Source: Chondrilla cf. caribensis (lineage: Eukaryota > Porifera > Demospongiae > Chondrillida > Chondrillidae). From it: a stretch of 64,000 nt of DNA. Where the stretch lies: NCBI GenBank assembly GCA_964020155.1, contig OZ026546.1:4787400-4851399 (forward strand), in the 5' to 3' direction. This document shows positions 45,619 through 61,691 of the stretch, piece by piece. Position numbers and translations under genes: made by a program. Every line of letters starts with the position of its first letter. Position 1 is the first letter of the stretch. The notes under the pieces were generated by a model. That model saw only the letters and a program-made list of their open reading frames with translations. It made no database searches and had not been told where the DNA came from.

Positions 45619-47752
45619 AACATGACCATTTACTGTACATTAGTGGGGTTTCCTTCAGAAGGAGTAGGATTGTAGGCCATGGACAAGGGAGGGTATTTGT
45701 CCACACTTGAGAAAACTTGTTAGAATTTCGACCTCGTGAAATGATTGTTAGAACATTACTCATGATGACCCTTTCTTCATTTCAAAAACCATTTACTTAG
45801 GTATGTACTTTACCCCACTCGCCCACTTTACTAAAAGAACCCCTGGTTAGCAACCCTGGAAGCTGTATGCAGTGTAACACTGGTAACCTACATACCTACC
45901 TGAATGGAATATTAAAAGCAAACAAACAAATCAGTTCCCCTTCAAAGTATAGACATCACATACCACTCTCCAAAATAATAGAATGCTAACTATAGTAAAG
46001 TGAATTCTCTATAGCCATTCATGTGTATTAGCTTTGGTAAGACTTGAAGGATAACACTTCAAGGAGGCTTGTTTACATACGTACGTGTGTAACTCATCAC
46101 ATAATTATGGAATTCATCCATTGAGCTATGAAGAAAATCTTCCATACAGCTGTAGAACGTGCGTATGTAGATCCACATAAGTACACACATAACACTATGT
46201 ACAATATGTCATATCAGGGTAACTGTTGAATAAATTCATCTATTACAAGTGATTAGAGGAGAAGTTATGATTACAGTAGAAACAATAATTCAGAAATGGA
46301 TTAAATGCCATGATAAGAGTCGGAACAACATTGTTGTACGTATTTTGCCTATTGCTGTTACTATTAGGCATTGTATTGTATTGAAGGCTCGTTCCTGCCT
46401 TGAGTGAATTCAAATTAACTGAGGGTGAATCAAATGGGGAGGATCTTAGTAATGGCGAGGATCTTAGTAATGCTATGTGACTATGACTTGTGTATTTACG
46501 TATGTACGTACGTATGTTATATGTAAAATTTGCCATAAGGTCATAGTAGCTACTATAGGTGGACACGTGTACATTCATAGGTACATATGTACATACATAA
46601 ATACAGGCCTAAAATACATACATATGTACATTAAAAGTAGCGAAAAAGTAATATGGTTTCTTTTCACACATTGAAGGAACAAGAAGGCCATCTCAGACAA
46701 CATTTATTAACTATACACACTAAACACAGTGAAAATGAAGTAGTGAATTATTACCAAAATTCAAAGTCATCTCTTTGACATTGGGTACACACTCAGTAAC
46801 AACAGGCCAAAATTAACATTAGTCATGTCAAGTCACAAACCAATACTCAATGGGCCCAAGGTCATCTCTGAACAAATTAATGCAATGTCATGAAACTAGT
46901 ATTAAAGCTGAGAAGCAGTGCAGAAACAGGTAACTATGTATTGGTGGAAACGGTTGTACGTATAGTGAATTCTCTACAGACATAGGTATGTACGAACATA
47001 ATAGTTTTGGTAAAACTCAAAAGATTAGATAACGCTGCAAGGTAGCTTGTTCACATTGTGTATATATGTACATGTGTGACTCATCGCACACCTATGGGAT
47101 TCATCTACAGAGATATGAAGATAAGCTTCTACAGCTGTAGAATGTGCATATGTGGATCCACATACGCACACAAATATGTACAATATTTCATATCAGGGTA
47201 AAGTTTGAATAAATTCATCTATTACAAGTGATTAGAGGAGAAGTTACGTTTATACTATGAAACTGCACATAAACCTACACGACACAATGTACATAAATAC
47301 GTATATTGGTTGAAAGTAGAATCTAACATTCAGTATTATAATTACAATACATAACACTTGAGAGCAGGTGCTACTTCATTTAGCTCCCATATCTAGCATA
47401 GAAAGGAATGATAGAATTCACTCCATTTCCCCATGAAAACCTGAAGAAATACTCCTGGATCAACTCATAACATTGCACAATTTTTCTGAAAGTTCTTATA
47501 TATGGGTCACATTTAATTCAATTTTATGTGGAAAGGGATAGTGCTTTTGTCTACCATAAATATTCAAAATTGAACTCAAATACGTATACGTATGCACGCA
47601 TGTCCATAGCTATGGTCATACAGTCTCATACTATTTAAATATGCACAATATATGTATGAATATGTAACCAAGAGATTAATACGAACAGCAAATGTGAACA
47701 TCAATACTGTAAATAGATAGTACACACACACTATCACAATGATTACACTCAC

Positions 47753-47945
47753 AGGGAGTCCTAGCAGCAGCCATATTCCCAGTACATCCAGTAGGACTTC
47801 CACAGTTGTTGTTTGGAATAACTGTAAACTGATACTCTGTACCAGGATCTAGTCCACTAATAGTACATGGACTGGTACAGGTTATACTATTCCCACAGTT
47901 TGGGGATAAGATGGGACGGTAGGTGACTATAGTGGATGTGATGTG
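47753..47945 (-). pseudogene. DCDR-subtype FN3 exon, 5' half deleted
   Basis: It encodes only RPILSPNCGNSITCTSPCTI, SGLDPGTEYQFTVIPNNNCG and SPTGC. At about 47945 it joins sequence that elsewhere lies about 0.6-0.7 kb away (TGCTTACAAACAGATGCAAG, compare 34.8-35.1 kb), so the VTWQQ half and the acceptor are gone. The donor GTGAGT is kept. Confidence 0.7.
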
Positions 47946-47949
47946 ATTG

Positions 47950-48860
47950 CTTACAAACAGATGCAAGAACAGTGTACAAATGTACAATGAATGGATTATG
48001 AAGTAGTCACTGGTTGCCACCAAGGGAACCTTCATCCCCACAATCAATGTGTGTACAGAGTAGGTACGTACGTATGTAGATAAATAATAACATACATTAC
48101 ACGTTAATAGCATTGATGAGCAATGAACTGGAGTAGTGATTTGTGTGACTACAAAGTAGAAAGAATGTAAGGGATAAGGAGAGAATTGGTTTAGAAGCAC
48201 AACTTTACCAAAGTTGACAGGTAGGTGTATTCCATGTACTTATTATGGTACGCATCACAGAAAACTTGACATATCGTAATATAACCATGGTGCAATTAGG
48301 ATTATGTTATGACAAATTTGCATCACATTATAACAACATACAAAAGAATCAATAGGGTTGGAGAAAACTACGATTGTTTTACAATTTTGCTAAGACAAAG
48401 TACAATTAAACTACGATAAATACTTAATAATAGAAAATTACCATTCCACTATGATGGAATTATGATGTAACTATGAACAAATAACGATAACTACAATTCA
48501 TGTTACAATACTTACGATTCCACTACAATTACGTTATGCTACGACATGTCAAATTTTCTGTGACCAGCACCAAATGCACATTCAAGCAGGAGACATTGTT
48601 AAATGGTAGGAGAATTTTCACATTACTTCATTTCCTTCAAACCAATCCAAATTATATGTACGTGCATATTAAAATATACAGTGGATGTCACTATTCAAAC
48701 AATATTATACTGGTAAAGTATAAAATCCACTAACAAAATGTTATAAACACTATTGCTGGTTTAGGCTACATAATGCCCCTACTACTACTAACACTGTTGA
48801 AATATTATCAGTCACACCACACAAGGTTTAGTCCTCCTGCTTCATTGGACCACTACGTAT
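47950..48860. repeat. Paralogous spacer with tail-exon deletion
   Basis: Homologous to 26364-27421. At 48850-48856 the 3' flank TCCTGCTTCATTGGACCA, which codes for the last tail residues, is joined directly to TACGTATGTACATTGCCTGC. The rest of the TM/tail exon and about 0.3 kb are deleted, leaving unit 7 without a membrane anchor. Confidence 0.65.
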
Positions 48861-49519
48861 GTACATTGCCTGCAAGTGCACGATACTAACATACAACACA
48901 GGGTTTCATAGAAGGGCTTCAACGCATAGTGCTCCAATATCTTTGGGACTATGGTTAACTTATGGAACTTCTTATCAATTATGTATAGAGACATGGAGAT
49001 TTAACCTTTCTTTGACATATTTCAGAGCCCAGAGTACCATAGACGATTACAGAATGGTGTATGAAGGTTAGAGATAAAACTATTCATGAATGATAGCTGG
49101 GCACTATGCATTAGAGGAAACCCTGTGTTGTGTATTAGTATCGCGTTCTAATTTGTTGCAGAAGATCTAGTGGGTACCAGATTAAACACACAGTTTTGTC
49201 AATAACTTCTGAGGCCTTGTGAGGAGAGTAGTAATCACTTGAGCATTTGCTGACCAGATTCAGTGCAGCTATTAACTCACTCAGCACTGTACGAATTCAT
49301 TCTGGAATATTTTGGTTGAATTTGGCATCTTGGCATAAAAAGCCTGGCTAGATATTCTACAACATACACTGTACATTTATATACGTAATATGCATATACG
49401 TACGTATATGTACATACAATACTTATGTAAGCAAGCAACTAATCTTAAAGAGACAACTACAGACATTAACATAGAGCAATGACACTTGTCAAGATTTATA
49501 TTATGAGGCACACACTCAC

Positions 49520-49798
49520 TAGCTGTCTCAGCAGTAGAGTTGGTACCGTTACATCCAGCAGCACTTCCACAGCTGTTACTTTGAATAACTGTGAAATTAT
49601 ACTCTATTAGAGGATCTAGTCCACCAATAACACATGGACTGGTACAGTCTGTACTATTCCCACAGTTTGGTGATGATGTAGGACAGTAGGTGACTGTAGT
49701 GGATGTGACTGGAGGAGTATCAGTGAGTTGTTGCCATGTAAGAGCAAATACACCAGCACCAGCATAAACCACCACAACTGAATGGCATGAAGGAACAC
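49520..49798 (-). CDS. Cysteine-rich FN3 exon, unit 7 (GVFALTW subtype, intact)
   Basis: This is 279 bp with acceptor ATTCCAG and donor CTA|GTGAGT. It reads VPSCHSVVVVYAGAGVFALT, WQQLTDTPPVTSTTVTYCPT, SSPNCGNSTDCTSPCVIGGL, DPLIEYNFTVIQSNSCGSAA, GCNGTNSTAETA. It is the cleanest copy of the subtype, but its tail exon is deleted. Confidence 0.75.
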
Positions 49799-50029
49799 CT
49801 GGAATATTATACACACATAATATCATCAGTATTAGGCATGCTGCATCAAACCATATGGCATATTACGGTGAAAAAGTTCACATATTGTGTACATTCTATG
49901 GCTACATGTATGTTTTAAGTATGGATACATGTGTCATTGTCATTGTCGTGTGGCATTATTATACCAGATACAATATACGTATACAATTACATACAATGGC
50001 TAGACAAGTACGTAATTCTCTGATTTGAA

Positions 50030-50110
50030 GGTTGTTGCCAGGTGACATTTACTCCATTAGCACCACCATAACAACCACATTTGACAGACATGAAGGTATT
50101 GTAGTATCTA
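50030..50110 (-). pseudogene. Half FN3 exon, unit 7
   Basis: Near-identical to 38925-39003: GGANGVNVTWQQPSNQRIT then loss of homology. Confidence 0.5.
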
Positions 50111-50266
50111 AAGAATAGTACATTGTACACAATTATGAATGTGTGTGCGAATGCAATGAACACAGGGAACAAAAAAGTAAAAGTGTCCATACATCAGTGC
50201 TAGTGCAAAGGTCAATGATGTGTGCATGGGAAACAGCATAGTTCACCAGGCAGGTTTCATTGTTAC

Positions 50267-50610
50267 GGTGATGTACTACAACAACAGCTAGACAACCAAC
50301 AGCAGCAGCAGGAAGATGAGTCAGGCCCACTGTCAGATGTATGGTGTGAACTATGTGGTAGATCTTTCAGGAGGGAGTCTAACAAGAAGAGACACAAATG
50401 CTTATTAGAGTGATCAAAACCAATCCAAGAACAACATGGAGCAGTGCAGTGTGCAGAGTGCCAGCGGTGGTTTTACAGTAAAGGAGGGCTAGCTGTCCAC
50501 AGATGTCACACCTGAGGCCGTTGCCCGCCAAACAGCTAATCTATCTTCATCCCTCTTTTCTGGGGGTAGCGTGGCCTTTATAGGCAGCAAAGCGATAGGA
50601 TAGGATAGGA

Positions 50611-50613
<3 letters not shown>
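50267..50613 (+). mobile_element. 5'-truncated LINE 3' end, copy 2
   Basis: Here the frame is better kept: LQQQLDNQQQQQEDESGPLS, then DVWCELCGRSFRRESNKKRH and KC (C-x2-C...H-x-C), stop, then QCAECQRWFYSKGGLAVHRC. The untranslated end and (ATAGG)n tail follow. Both junctions equal those at 39158-39505, so one insertion was duplicated with the unit. Confidence 0.6.
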
Positions 50614-50674
<61 letters not shown>

Positions 50675-50694
50675 TGTGAGTGTGTGTGTGTGTG
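50613..50694. repeat. (TG)n microsatellite
   Basis: About 80 bp with two GAGTG interruptions on the right, adjoining GACAGGTGAAGTACTGG. Confidence 0.95.
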
Positions 50695-50770
50695 ACAGGT
50701 GAAGTACTGGGGTGCTGTTGCCAGGTAACAGCCAAACCAATGGTGTATAACAACAACACTACATAAGGTT
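50695..50770 (-). pseudogene. FN3 exon fragment beside the microsatellite, unit 7
   Basis: The minus strand reads LLLYTIGLAVTWQQHPSTSP, VT, and then Thr-His repeats from the (CA)n tract. Confidence 0.5.
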
Positions 50771-51208
50771 TATGTTATGGCAAACTTGTTAGGGTCAACT
50801 GAAACCAAAACAATGTTGAAAAGTGAAACTACAGAAATACAGCACATAACTGTAACTTGTATGACTTGCTACTAGTTGTTAGGGACGTCCTGATTCACAG
50901 AGTACATAATAGTAGAATTATATGGAGCAACTCCAGAGAGTGAATTAAGTAATTATGATACACACACATCACTGAAGACCATTTTACTTTTTACCCTCTG
51001 AAGTGCATACTGTACACATTCCACTCTTCTGTATTCCAAGTATGATCTGTGCACTTGACATGTGTGCTTATATTAGAGGCACAACACACTTTTGAAATGA
51101 CAAATAATGTACACATACATGTACAAACCGGGTGACAGCTTTCTCAGTAATATACTGTACATGTAATGTACTCTACTCTTACTGGTGGATGTACAGTGTG
51201 TATTCTAC

Positions 51209-51483
51209 CTTCATTGTAAGGTGAGGTTTTGCCAATACCACTACATTTCCACAGTTGTTATTTGGAATAACAGTAATGCTATAGTTCATACAAGGATCTA
51301 GTCCTCTAATAGTACATGGACTGGTACAGGTCACACTATCCCCACAGCTCAGTGATGATGTAAAACAGTAGGTGACTGTAGTGGATGTGCCTGGAGTATT
51401 AGAAGGTTGCTGCCAGCTAACAGTAGCATTAGTAAAATCATCACTCCTAACAGCAGTTGTAACAATTGGGCAGGAAGGAGTAC
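51209..51483 (-). CDS. Chimeric exon: FN3 fused in frame to a signal-peptide exon end
   Basis: The acceptor TTATAG lies right of 51483. It starts as an RSDDF-type FN3 (TPSCPIVTTAVRSDDFTNAT, VSWQQPSNTPGTSTTVTYCF, SCGDSVTCTSPCTIRGLDPC, MNYSITVIPNNNCG). At about 51243 it switches in frame to the end of a signal-peptide exon (NVVVLAKPHLTMK) with its donor AAG|GTAGAA. The open frame and both splice sites survive, so a novel exon with FN3 plus a short hydrophobic end is possible. It probably arose by unequal recombination between two units, which also explains two (TG)n FN3 loci (50.7 and 52.9 kb) in this region. Confidence 0.65.
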
Positions 51484-51707
51484 CTATAATGGGAATATGT
51501 AACGAATTATAATTGTGATGTGTACTGTAATACATACGTACATAATGCTACTCAAAAGACAATGGATATTCCAAAGAATACATATTAGGCTCTGGATGGA
51601 CGCCAACTGTGTGTCCACAAGACATAGACATGAAGCAGAGTTATTGTAGAACTGAAGTAACTGTTGCTGGACCTGCGACTTCCTTTCAAGCCCTGGCTTT
51701 CAGCATT

Positions 51708-52264
51708 TACCGTATATTCCCTAATTTTTTGGCACCCATATTCTTCGGCATCCGTTCAAATAGGGTCCGGCAATACTCTAATTTTTGACAAAATATTGCG
51801 TTCCCTCTTTGACTCTATTTTTCGTCAGCTATGTATAAGGATTGAGGATGTTTTGTCTCTTATTATGCCCTATGCCTCTGTCTTTGTCTCTTTGTTGCCT
51901 TGTTAATCGTTTAGCGTCATGGGCATTACCTGCTCAAAATAGGCTAAATCCTGGCTATGAAACAACAAATACAGATTCTTACACCTTTGACTTATTTTAT
52001 ATTCACCTACTTCACGTTCGAAGAAGTGTGCAGTGTCAATTTCGGCTTCCCACTGGTCCATGTACGCATGATACCTGTGAACAGGTTCCACAACTGTTAA
52101 AGAAAATACTGCCATTTTTGGTTACCTAATTTTCGTTGTGCATTCTAAAATCTCGACATATTTTCCTAATTTTTTGTCACATTTCTGGTTCCAACCATCA
52201 TATCCCTAATTGGTGAGTTGAACCTACAATTTTGCTCTGCTGAAGAATTAGGGAACATACAGTA
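51708..52264. mobile_element. MITE-like element family 5, copy B
   Basis: The same 557-bp element as 13572-14128 at the paralogous position. Ends TACCGTATATTCCCTAATTT and GAATTAGGGAACATACAGTA. Confidence 0.65.
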
Positions 52265-52789
52265 CATAATATATGTATGTAGTGTTTAGCCTTAAGGGGT
52301 AGTTGATAGAACAGTATAGTTCACCAGGCAGGTTTCATTGTTAGGATTATTTGATCAAGAACCAGGCAGGGTTTTCTTTTGGCACGATATTTTATATTGA
52401 ACTATTTGTACATATGTACTCTGTATAAATTGTCAACACCAGGACACTATTACAACTATTACATTCAGTACACCATAGGTGTCCATGCACAATATGCACA
52501 TGTACAGTGACATTCATACAACATTTACTACAGCACTGTCCACAGGGGTACAGTACGTACATATGTACAGTACATACAGGTCTATAAACATGAGAGGTTG
52601 GTTGCAGAGCACCAGGTGTAGTAGGACACCTGTTATGAGTGGAAGTGAGCTGAAAACATACAACTATGTACCTGCAAAAATACACCCACATACTGTAAGT
52701 ACATACGTATGGACATACGTAAGTATGTAAATACTGTACATTCTCATGCTGGACCACACTCTTAAAGAACTGGTACAGTTCTAGCAATA

Positions 52790-52970
52790 AAAATATCTAT
52801 ACACTGATACTCTCACCAAGAATATAGTCCACTAACAGTACATGAACTAGTGATATTGATTGTACCTCATTGCATAGTGTGTGTGTGTGTGTGTGTGACA
52901 GGTGAAGTACTGGGGTGCTGTTGCCAAGTAACAGTGAAATCCATGGTCTATAACAACAACACTACATAAG
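52790..52970 (-). pseudogene. Microsatellite-locus FN3 exon, unit 8
   Basis: The minus strand has an acceptor-like TTGGTTTCAG about 40 bp to the right, then TVTWQQHPSTSPVT (here with TTG for TGG nearby), a short (CA)n tract (52876-52898), and TSSCTVSGLYSW followed by a stop instead of GLDPGTEY. Confidence 0.55.
52876..52898. repeat. Short (TG)n tract
   Basis: About eleven TG repeats at the locus that holds about 150 repeats at 14588-14892. Confidence 0.9.
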
Positions 52971-53074
52971 GTCCTTGTTATGGCAAACTTGTAAGGGTCA
53001 ACTGAAACCAAAACAATGTTGAAAAGTGAAACTACAGAAACACAACACATAACTGTAACTTGTATGACTTGCTA

Positions 53075-53290
53075 CTAGTTGTTAGGGACGTCCTGATTCA
53101 GAGAGTACATAATAGTAGAATTATATGGAGCAACTCCAGAGAGTGAATTAAGTAATTCTGATACACACACATCACTGAAGGCCATTTTACTTTTTACCCT
53201 CTGATGGGCATACAGAAAATGTTCCACTCTTCTGTACTCCAAGTATGATCCGTGCACTTGACATGTGTGCTTATATTACAGAAGCACAAC
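53075..53290 (-). CDS. Conserved peptide block, unit 8 copy (longest open)
   Basis: The minus strand is open over 60 codons: HGSYLEYRRVEHFLYAHQRV, KSKMAFSDVCVSELLNSLSG, VAPYNSTIMYSLNQDVPNN. A possible acceptor TGGCCTTCAG falls inside it (about 53180). Conservation of the last 20 residues across units, including the more diverged 8.6 kb copy, suggests coding constraint at some time. It would encode an N-terminal segment between signal peptide and FN3 domains. No domain is recognised. Confidence 0.35.
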
Positions 53291-53413
53291 AGACTATTGA
53301 AATGACAAATAATGTACACATACATGTACAAACCGGGTGACGGCTTTCTCAGTAATATACTGTACATGTAATGTACTCTACTCTCAATGGAGTATGTACA
53401 GTGTGTATTCTAC

Positions 53414-53536
53414 CTTCATTATAAGGTGAGGTTTTGCCAATGCTACTACAGTAATAGGAGATACTGTGACAACAAACCATAAGAGAACAGGTGTGAAATT
53501 TGTAATGATATTCATGTCTTCATTAATAATATTCAT
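53414..53536 (-). CDS. Signal-peptide exon, unit 8
   Basis: ATG at 53536, donor AAG|GTAGAA left of 53414. It reads MNIINEDMNIITNFTPVLLW, FVVTVSPITVVALAKPHLIM, K. Open; hydrophobic core of about 20 residues, likely cleavage after ALA. Confidence 0.55.
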
Positions 53537-54158
53537 TACAAAGTTATGTAAACAAGGTGTCAGTCCCTTATCATGCAACAACACACCAGACCACACCCTC
53601 AGTTGTTGTCTGAGGCTGGAACTCAGGGAACAGGTCTATTACTCAACAAGACTATAATTACATACTTACTCATATTTCTATGCTGATTTATTACTTGAGT
53701 ATACACTTGTGGTTGTGTGTCACTTACTACACAACTGGGCTTCATCCCACTGAGCAACAGTTGAGGACCAAGTGTCACACCAAGAACCACCAAACAATAA
53801 ATTGCAGATCAACAATAACAAGGTGAAACTGACTTTGATAATGAGATTACCCTACACATACAATACATACACACATATGCACGTATCACATATGTACATA
53901 TGCATGTATATACTGTACGTATATATACGTATACATGTACAGCACATACACTGTACACTGAAGAGCATGAAATAGAATAGTGATTTGTGTGTAATTCAAA
54001 CTCAACGTCCAACATATATCATTTACACATGGTATTTATTATGCACTGCTAAAGAAGTGAGACAGCAACCTGGACTTCAATAGTTCACAAGTGCCTTCAT
54101 TAATGAGATTACCCTGTATATACAATACATGCGAATGCAGATATGCATGCATCACGTG

Positions 54159-54228
54159 CCCTCGGAATTCAATCAGGCACTATATATCCGCTGCAGCACA
54201 CCTAGGAAGGACATAACTACTACATACG
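54159..54228. mobile_element. Half hairpin element fragment
   Basis: About 68 bp beginning CCCTCGGAATTCAATCAGGC and ending ATAACTACTACATA interrupts spacer sequence. It matches 7205-7330 and represents the 3' stem and terminus only. Confidence 0.65.
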
Positions 54229-57990
<3,762 letters not shown>

Positions 57991-58194
57991 AATATTACTA
58001 TTTAAACTCAAATACATAAGTACATATGTATGTCCGTAGCTATGGTCATACCCTTTAAAGATGAACAATGTAGGGGTTCATACATATGTATATCTAACCA
58101 AGAAATTAATACAAACAGCAAACATTAGCATTATTTCTGTACGTAAATAGATAAGTACCAATTTGTGATGACACACACTGTCGCAATAATTCAC

Positions 58195-58479
58195 TGGGAG
58201 TCCTAGCAGTAGCCATATTCCCAGTACATCCAGTAGGACTTCCACAGTTGTTGTTTGGAATAACTGTAAACTGATACTCTGTACCAGGATCTAGTCCACT
58301 AATAGTACATGGACTGGTACAGTTCATACTATTCCCACAGTTAGGTGATAAGATGGGACAAAAGGTGGATGTAGTGAAGGTGATTAAGGGGCTGTTGGGA
58401 GGTTGTTGCCAGGTAACATTAGCTCTGTCACAGTCAATAGTTGTAGCACCTGTCTCATTCAATGGGCAAGAAGGAATAC
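58195..58479 (-). CDS. Cysteine-rich FN3 exon, DCDR subtype, copy 4
   Basis: This is 285 bp with acceptor ATACAG and possible donor GTGAAT. It reads IPSCPLNETGATTIDCDRAN, VTWQQPPNSPLITFTTSTFC, PILSPNCGNSMNCTSPCTIS, GLDPGTEYQFTVIPNNNCGS. Intact. Unlike copies 1 and 2, readthrough is frameshifted (SELLRQCVSSQIGTYLF...) so the hydrophobic extension is lost here. Confidence 0.65.
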
Positions 58480-59719
58480 CTGTATACATACGTATGTTAA
58501 ATACCGTCAGTTACAATGAAATCAATAGAGTACACATGTACGTACGTAGGTATAAACAGCTTACTATGTTAAATACAAAGCAGCGTTGGAAAGGGCAACA
58601 TGTAGATCATGGTCGTACATGATTCACAAGTATATACAGTATGTACATACATAGTCTGTACACAGTTGTCTGTACACATGTACATACGTATGTACATAAG
58701 TGAGTTAGTATACAGCTCGACATGGTCCATATATTTTCATACAACAGAAATTTCATGTATTTTACAATTCTACTCTTGTTTACAAATACAAACAGATGCA
58801 AGAACAGTGTACAAATTGTGTACAATGAACGGATTATGAAGTAGTCACGGGCTGCCACCAAGGGAACCTTCATCCCCAAATCAATGTACGTACGTACAGA
58901 GTAGGTACGTATGTACGTAGATAAATAATAACATACATACAGTACATGTTGATTGCATTGATGAGCAATGAACTGGAATAGTGATTTGTGTGACTACAAA
59001 GTAGAAAGAATGTAAAAATATAAAAACAAATAATAATAAATGTACGTACGTATAAAGAAAGAATTCTTTTAGGAGCACAACTTTACCAAAGTTGACAGGT
59101 TGGTATATTTCATCTACTTCTATATGGTACGCATCACAGAAAACCCGACATATCGTAATACAACCATGGTGCAATTAGGATTATGTTATGACAAATTTGC
59201 AACACATTATAATAACATACAAAAGGATCAATGGGGTTGGAGAAACCCCAATTGTTTTATAATTTCGCTATGATCAAAGTACAATTAAACTACAATAAAC
59301 ACTTAATAATAGAAAATCAAGTTTCCACCACGATGGAATTATGATGTAACTACGTACGTATAAACAAATAATGATAACTACAATTCGTGTTACAATACTT
59401 TACGACTCCACTACAATTACGTTATGTTACGACATGTCAAATTTTCTGTGACCAGTACCAAATGCACATTCAAGCAGGAGACATTGTTAAATGGTAGGAG
59501 GATCTCCATATTACTTCATTCTCATCAAACCAATCCAAATTATATGTACGTATGTGTATATTAAAATATACGTGGATGTCACTATTCAAACAATATATAC
59601 TGGTAAAGTATAAAATCCACTAACAAATTTCTATAAACACTATTGTTGGCTTAGGCTACATAATGCCACTACTTCTACTATCACTGTTGACATGTTATAT
59701 CAGTCGCACCACACAAACT
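58480..59719. repeat. Paralogous AT-rich spacer
   Basis: Homologous to 26364-27421 and 34833-35893. The minus-strand MKVPLVAARDYF...FLHLFVFVN frame is at about 58770-58880. TACGTACGTA insertions at 58527, 58888 and 59352 are absent from sister copies. Confidence 0.4.
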
Positions 59720-59990
59720 TTAGTCCTCCTGCTTCATTGGACCATAAGCAGGACTATCAGTCATTGTAATATCTTCATAAGTGTTTGGTCCTTGTAGTTG
59801 ATTACACAATATGTCTTTGTGTTTGGAAGAAGAATTCTTTAGAGTCGAAGTACGACATCCATATTTGGTTATGAGGAAAACAGCCACCACACTGATGATG
59901 TTCGTCACAACCAGGATGACTATGGAATAGCACCAGCTAATGTTTCTGGTAGTACTGATGTGGGCTCATATGTACATGGAGGACAAGAGA
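59720..59990 (-). pseudogene. TM/tail exon, unit 9, one-base deletion
   Basis: The stop is at 59720-59722 and the acceptor CGTGTATAG right of 59990. It carries the same CCATAGTC deletion as at 20.1 and 27.6 kb. After it the frame is open: VILVVTNIISVVAVFLITKY, GCRTSTLKNSSSKHKDILCN, QLQGPNTYEDITMTDSPAYG, PMKQED. Confidence 0.75.
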
Positions 59991-60725
59991 CTATACACGG
60001 CATGATGCATATACAATACAGTACATCACATGTACGTACGTATGTACATTACTTGCAAGTGCACATGATACTAACATACAACACAGGGCTCTCTCAAAGG
60101 GATTCAACGCATAGCGCTCAAATATCTTTAGGACTATGGTTAATCTATGGAACTTGTTATTAATTATGTATTAGAAACATGGGAATTTGACCTTTCTTTG
60201 ACATATTTCAGAGCCCAAAGTACCATAGACGATTACAGAATGGTGTATAAAGGTTAAAGATAAAATTGTTCATGAATGATAGCCGGGTACTATGCATTAG
60301 AGGAAACCCTGCGTTGTGTATTAGTATTGTGTTCTAGTTTGTTGTAGAAGAGCAAGTGGGTACCAGATTAAACACAGTTTTGTCACCTAAGGTGCAAATA
60401 ACTTCTGCGGCCTTGTGAGGAGAGTAGCAACCACTTGAGCATTTGCTGATCAGATTCAGTGCAGCTATTAACTCCACTCAGCACTGTACAAATTCATTCT
60501 GAAATATTTTGGGTGAATTAGGCATCTTGGATAAAAAGCCGGGCTAGATATTCTACAACATACACTGTACATTTACGTATATACATAATATGCATATACG
60601 TACGTATACGTATGTACATACAAAACTTATGTAAACAAGCAACTAATCTCAAAGAGACAAGCACAGTCATTAACATAGAGCAATGACACTTGTCAACACT
60701 ACGGTATTATGAGGCACATACTCAC

Positions 60726-61004
60726 TAGCTGTCTCAGCAGTAGAGTTGGTACCAGTACATCCAGCAGCACTTCCACAGCTGTTACTTTGAATAACTGTGA
60801 AATTATATTCTATAAGAGGATCTAGTCCACCAATAACACATGGACTGGTACAGGTCATACTATTCCCACAGTTTGGCAATGATGTAGGACAGTAGGTGAC
60901 TGTAGTGGATGTGACAGGTGGAGTATCAGGAAGTTGTTACCAGGTAAGAGCAAATACACCAGCACCAGCATAAACAAACACAACTGAATGGCATGAAGGA
61001 ACAC
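60726..61004 (-). pseudogene. FN3 exon with nonsense codon, unit 9 (GVFALTW subtype)
   Basis: It is 279 bp with W followed by TAA (CTTACCTGGTAACAAC), as at 21 and 29 kb. The rest is intact: PPVTSTTVTYCPTSLPNCGN, SMTCTSPCVIGGLDPLIEYN, FTVIQSNSCGSAAGC. Confidence 0.75.
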
Positions 61005-61208
61005 CTGGAATGTTATATATACATAATATCATCAGAATTAGGCATTCTGCATCAAACCATGTCGCACACAACATACATGGCATATTACAGTGAAGATGTT
61101 CACATATTGTGTGCATTCTATGGCTACATCTATGTTTTAAGCATGGATACATGTATCATTGTCATTGTCGTATGGCATTATTATACCAGAGATATGATAT
61201 ACGTGTAA

Positions 61209-61324
61209 TAGTTGCACCCCGCTTTTGGTCGGTACATGGGAAATGTACTGAGCGGATATCAGTTAATTAACTGATATCCGCTCATTACATTTCCCATGTA
61301 CCGACCAAAAGTGGGGTACAACTA
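61209..61324. repeat. Long perfect hairpin, about 55-bp stem
   Basis: TAGTTGCACCCCGCTTTTGG...GATATCAGTTAA pairs with its complement around a centre at about 61266 (TTAATTAA), with very few mismatches and almost no loop. Confidence 0.9.
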
Positions 61325-61364
61325 TTATGTATCCCGTTCGATAGCACGATTACGAGTAGCCGAG

Positions 61365-61691
61365 ATGGATTTCGTTCATGACATCGAAAAAGATGATTTT
61401 CTCAAAGAGCTGGAGGTGGCTATCAACCCATTCAGATGGCTTTTTGGCCGCCCGTACTTCCCGAACCGACGAGCGTCAGGACACTTATCGAACGAACGAG
61501 GAAAATGGCCGAATCCACGAGCCTTGGAATATTTACTGAGCGAACCAAGAAACTCATCGAACCAACGAGTTTCAGAGTATTTAGGAGGGTTTAGAGTCTA
61601 TGATTTACCGAACGAACGAGGAAACTTGCCGAACCAACGAGGCTTAGAATACTTACCGAACGAACGAAGCAACGGTTATGGCTTCTTCTAA
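61365..61691 (+). CDS. Repeat-containing ORF in composite element module A
   Basis: ATG at 61365, 108 codons, stop at 61689-61691. It starts MDFVHDIEKDDFLKELEVAI, NPFRWLFGRPYFP, followed by 16-residue repeats of type NxRASExLPNERGNLPNPRA and a short aromatic end (NGYGFF). The frame upstream is also open to 61296. The repeat peptide occurs in diverged form at 36053-36388. No family is recognised, and function is unknown. It may be a structural or nucleic-acid-binding protein of the element, or a chance frame in GAAC-rich repeats. Confidence 0.4.
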   Translation: MDFVHDIEKDDFLKELEVAINPFRWLFGRPYFPNRRASGHLSNERGKWPNPRALEYLLSEPRNSSNQRVSEYLGGFRVYDLPNERGNLPNQRGLEYLPNERSNGYGFF

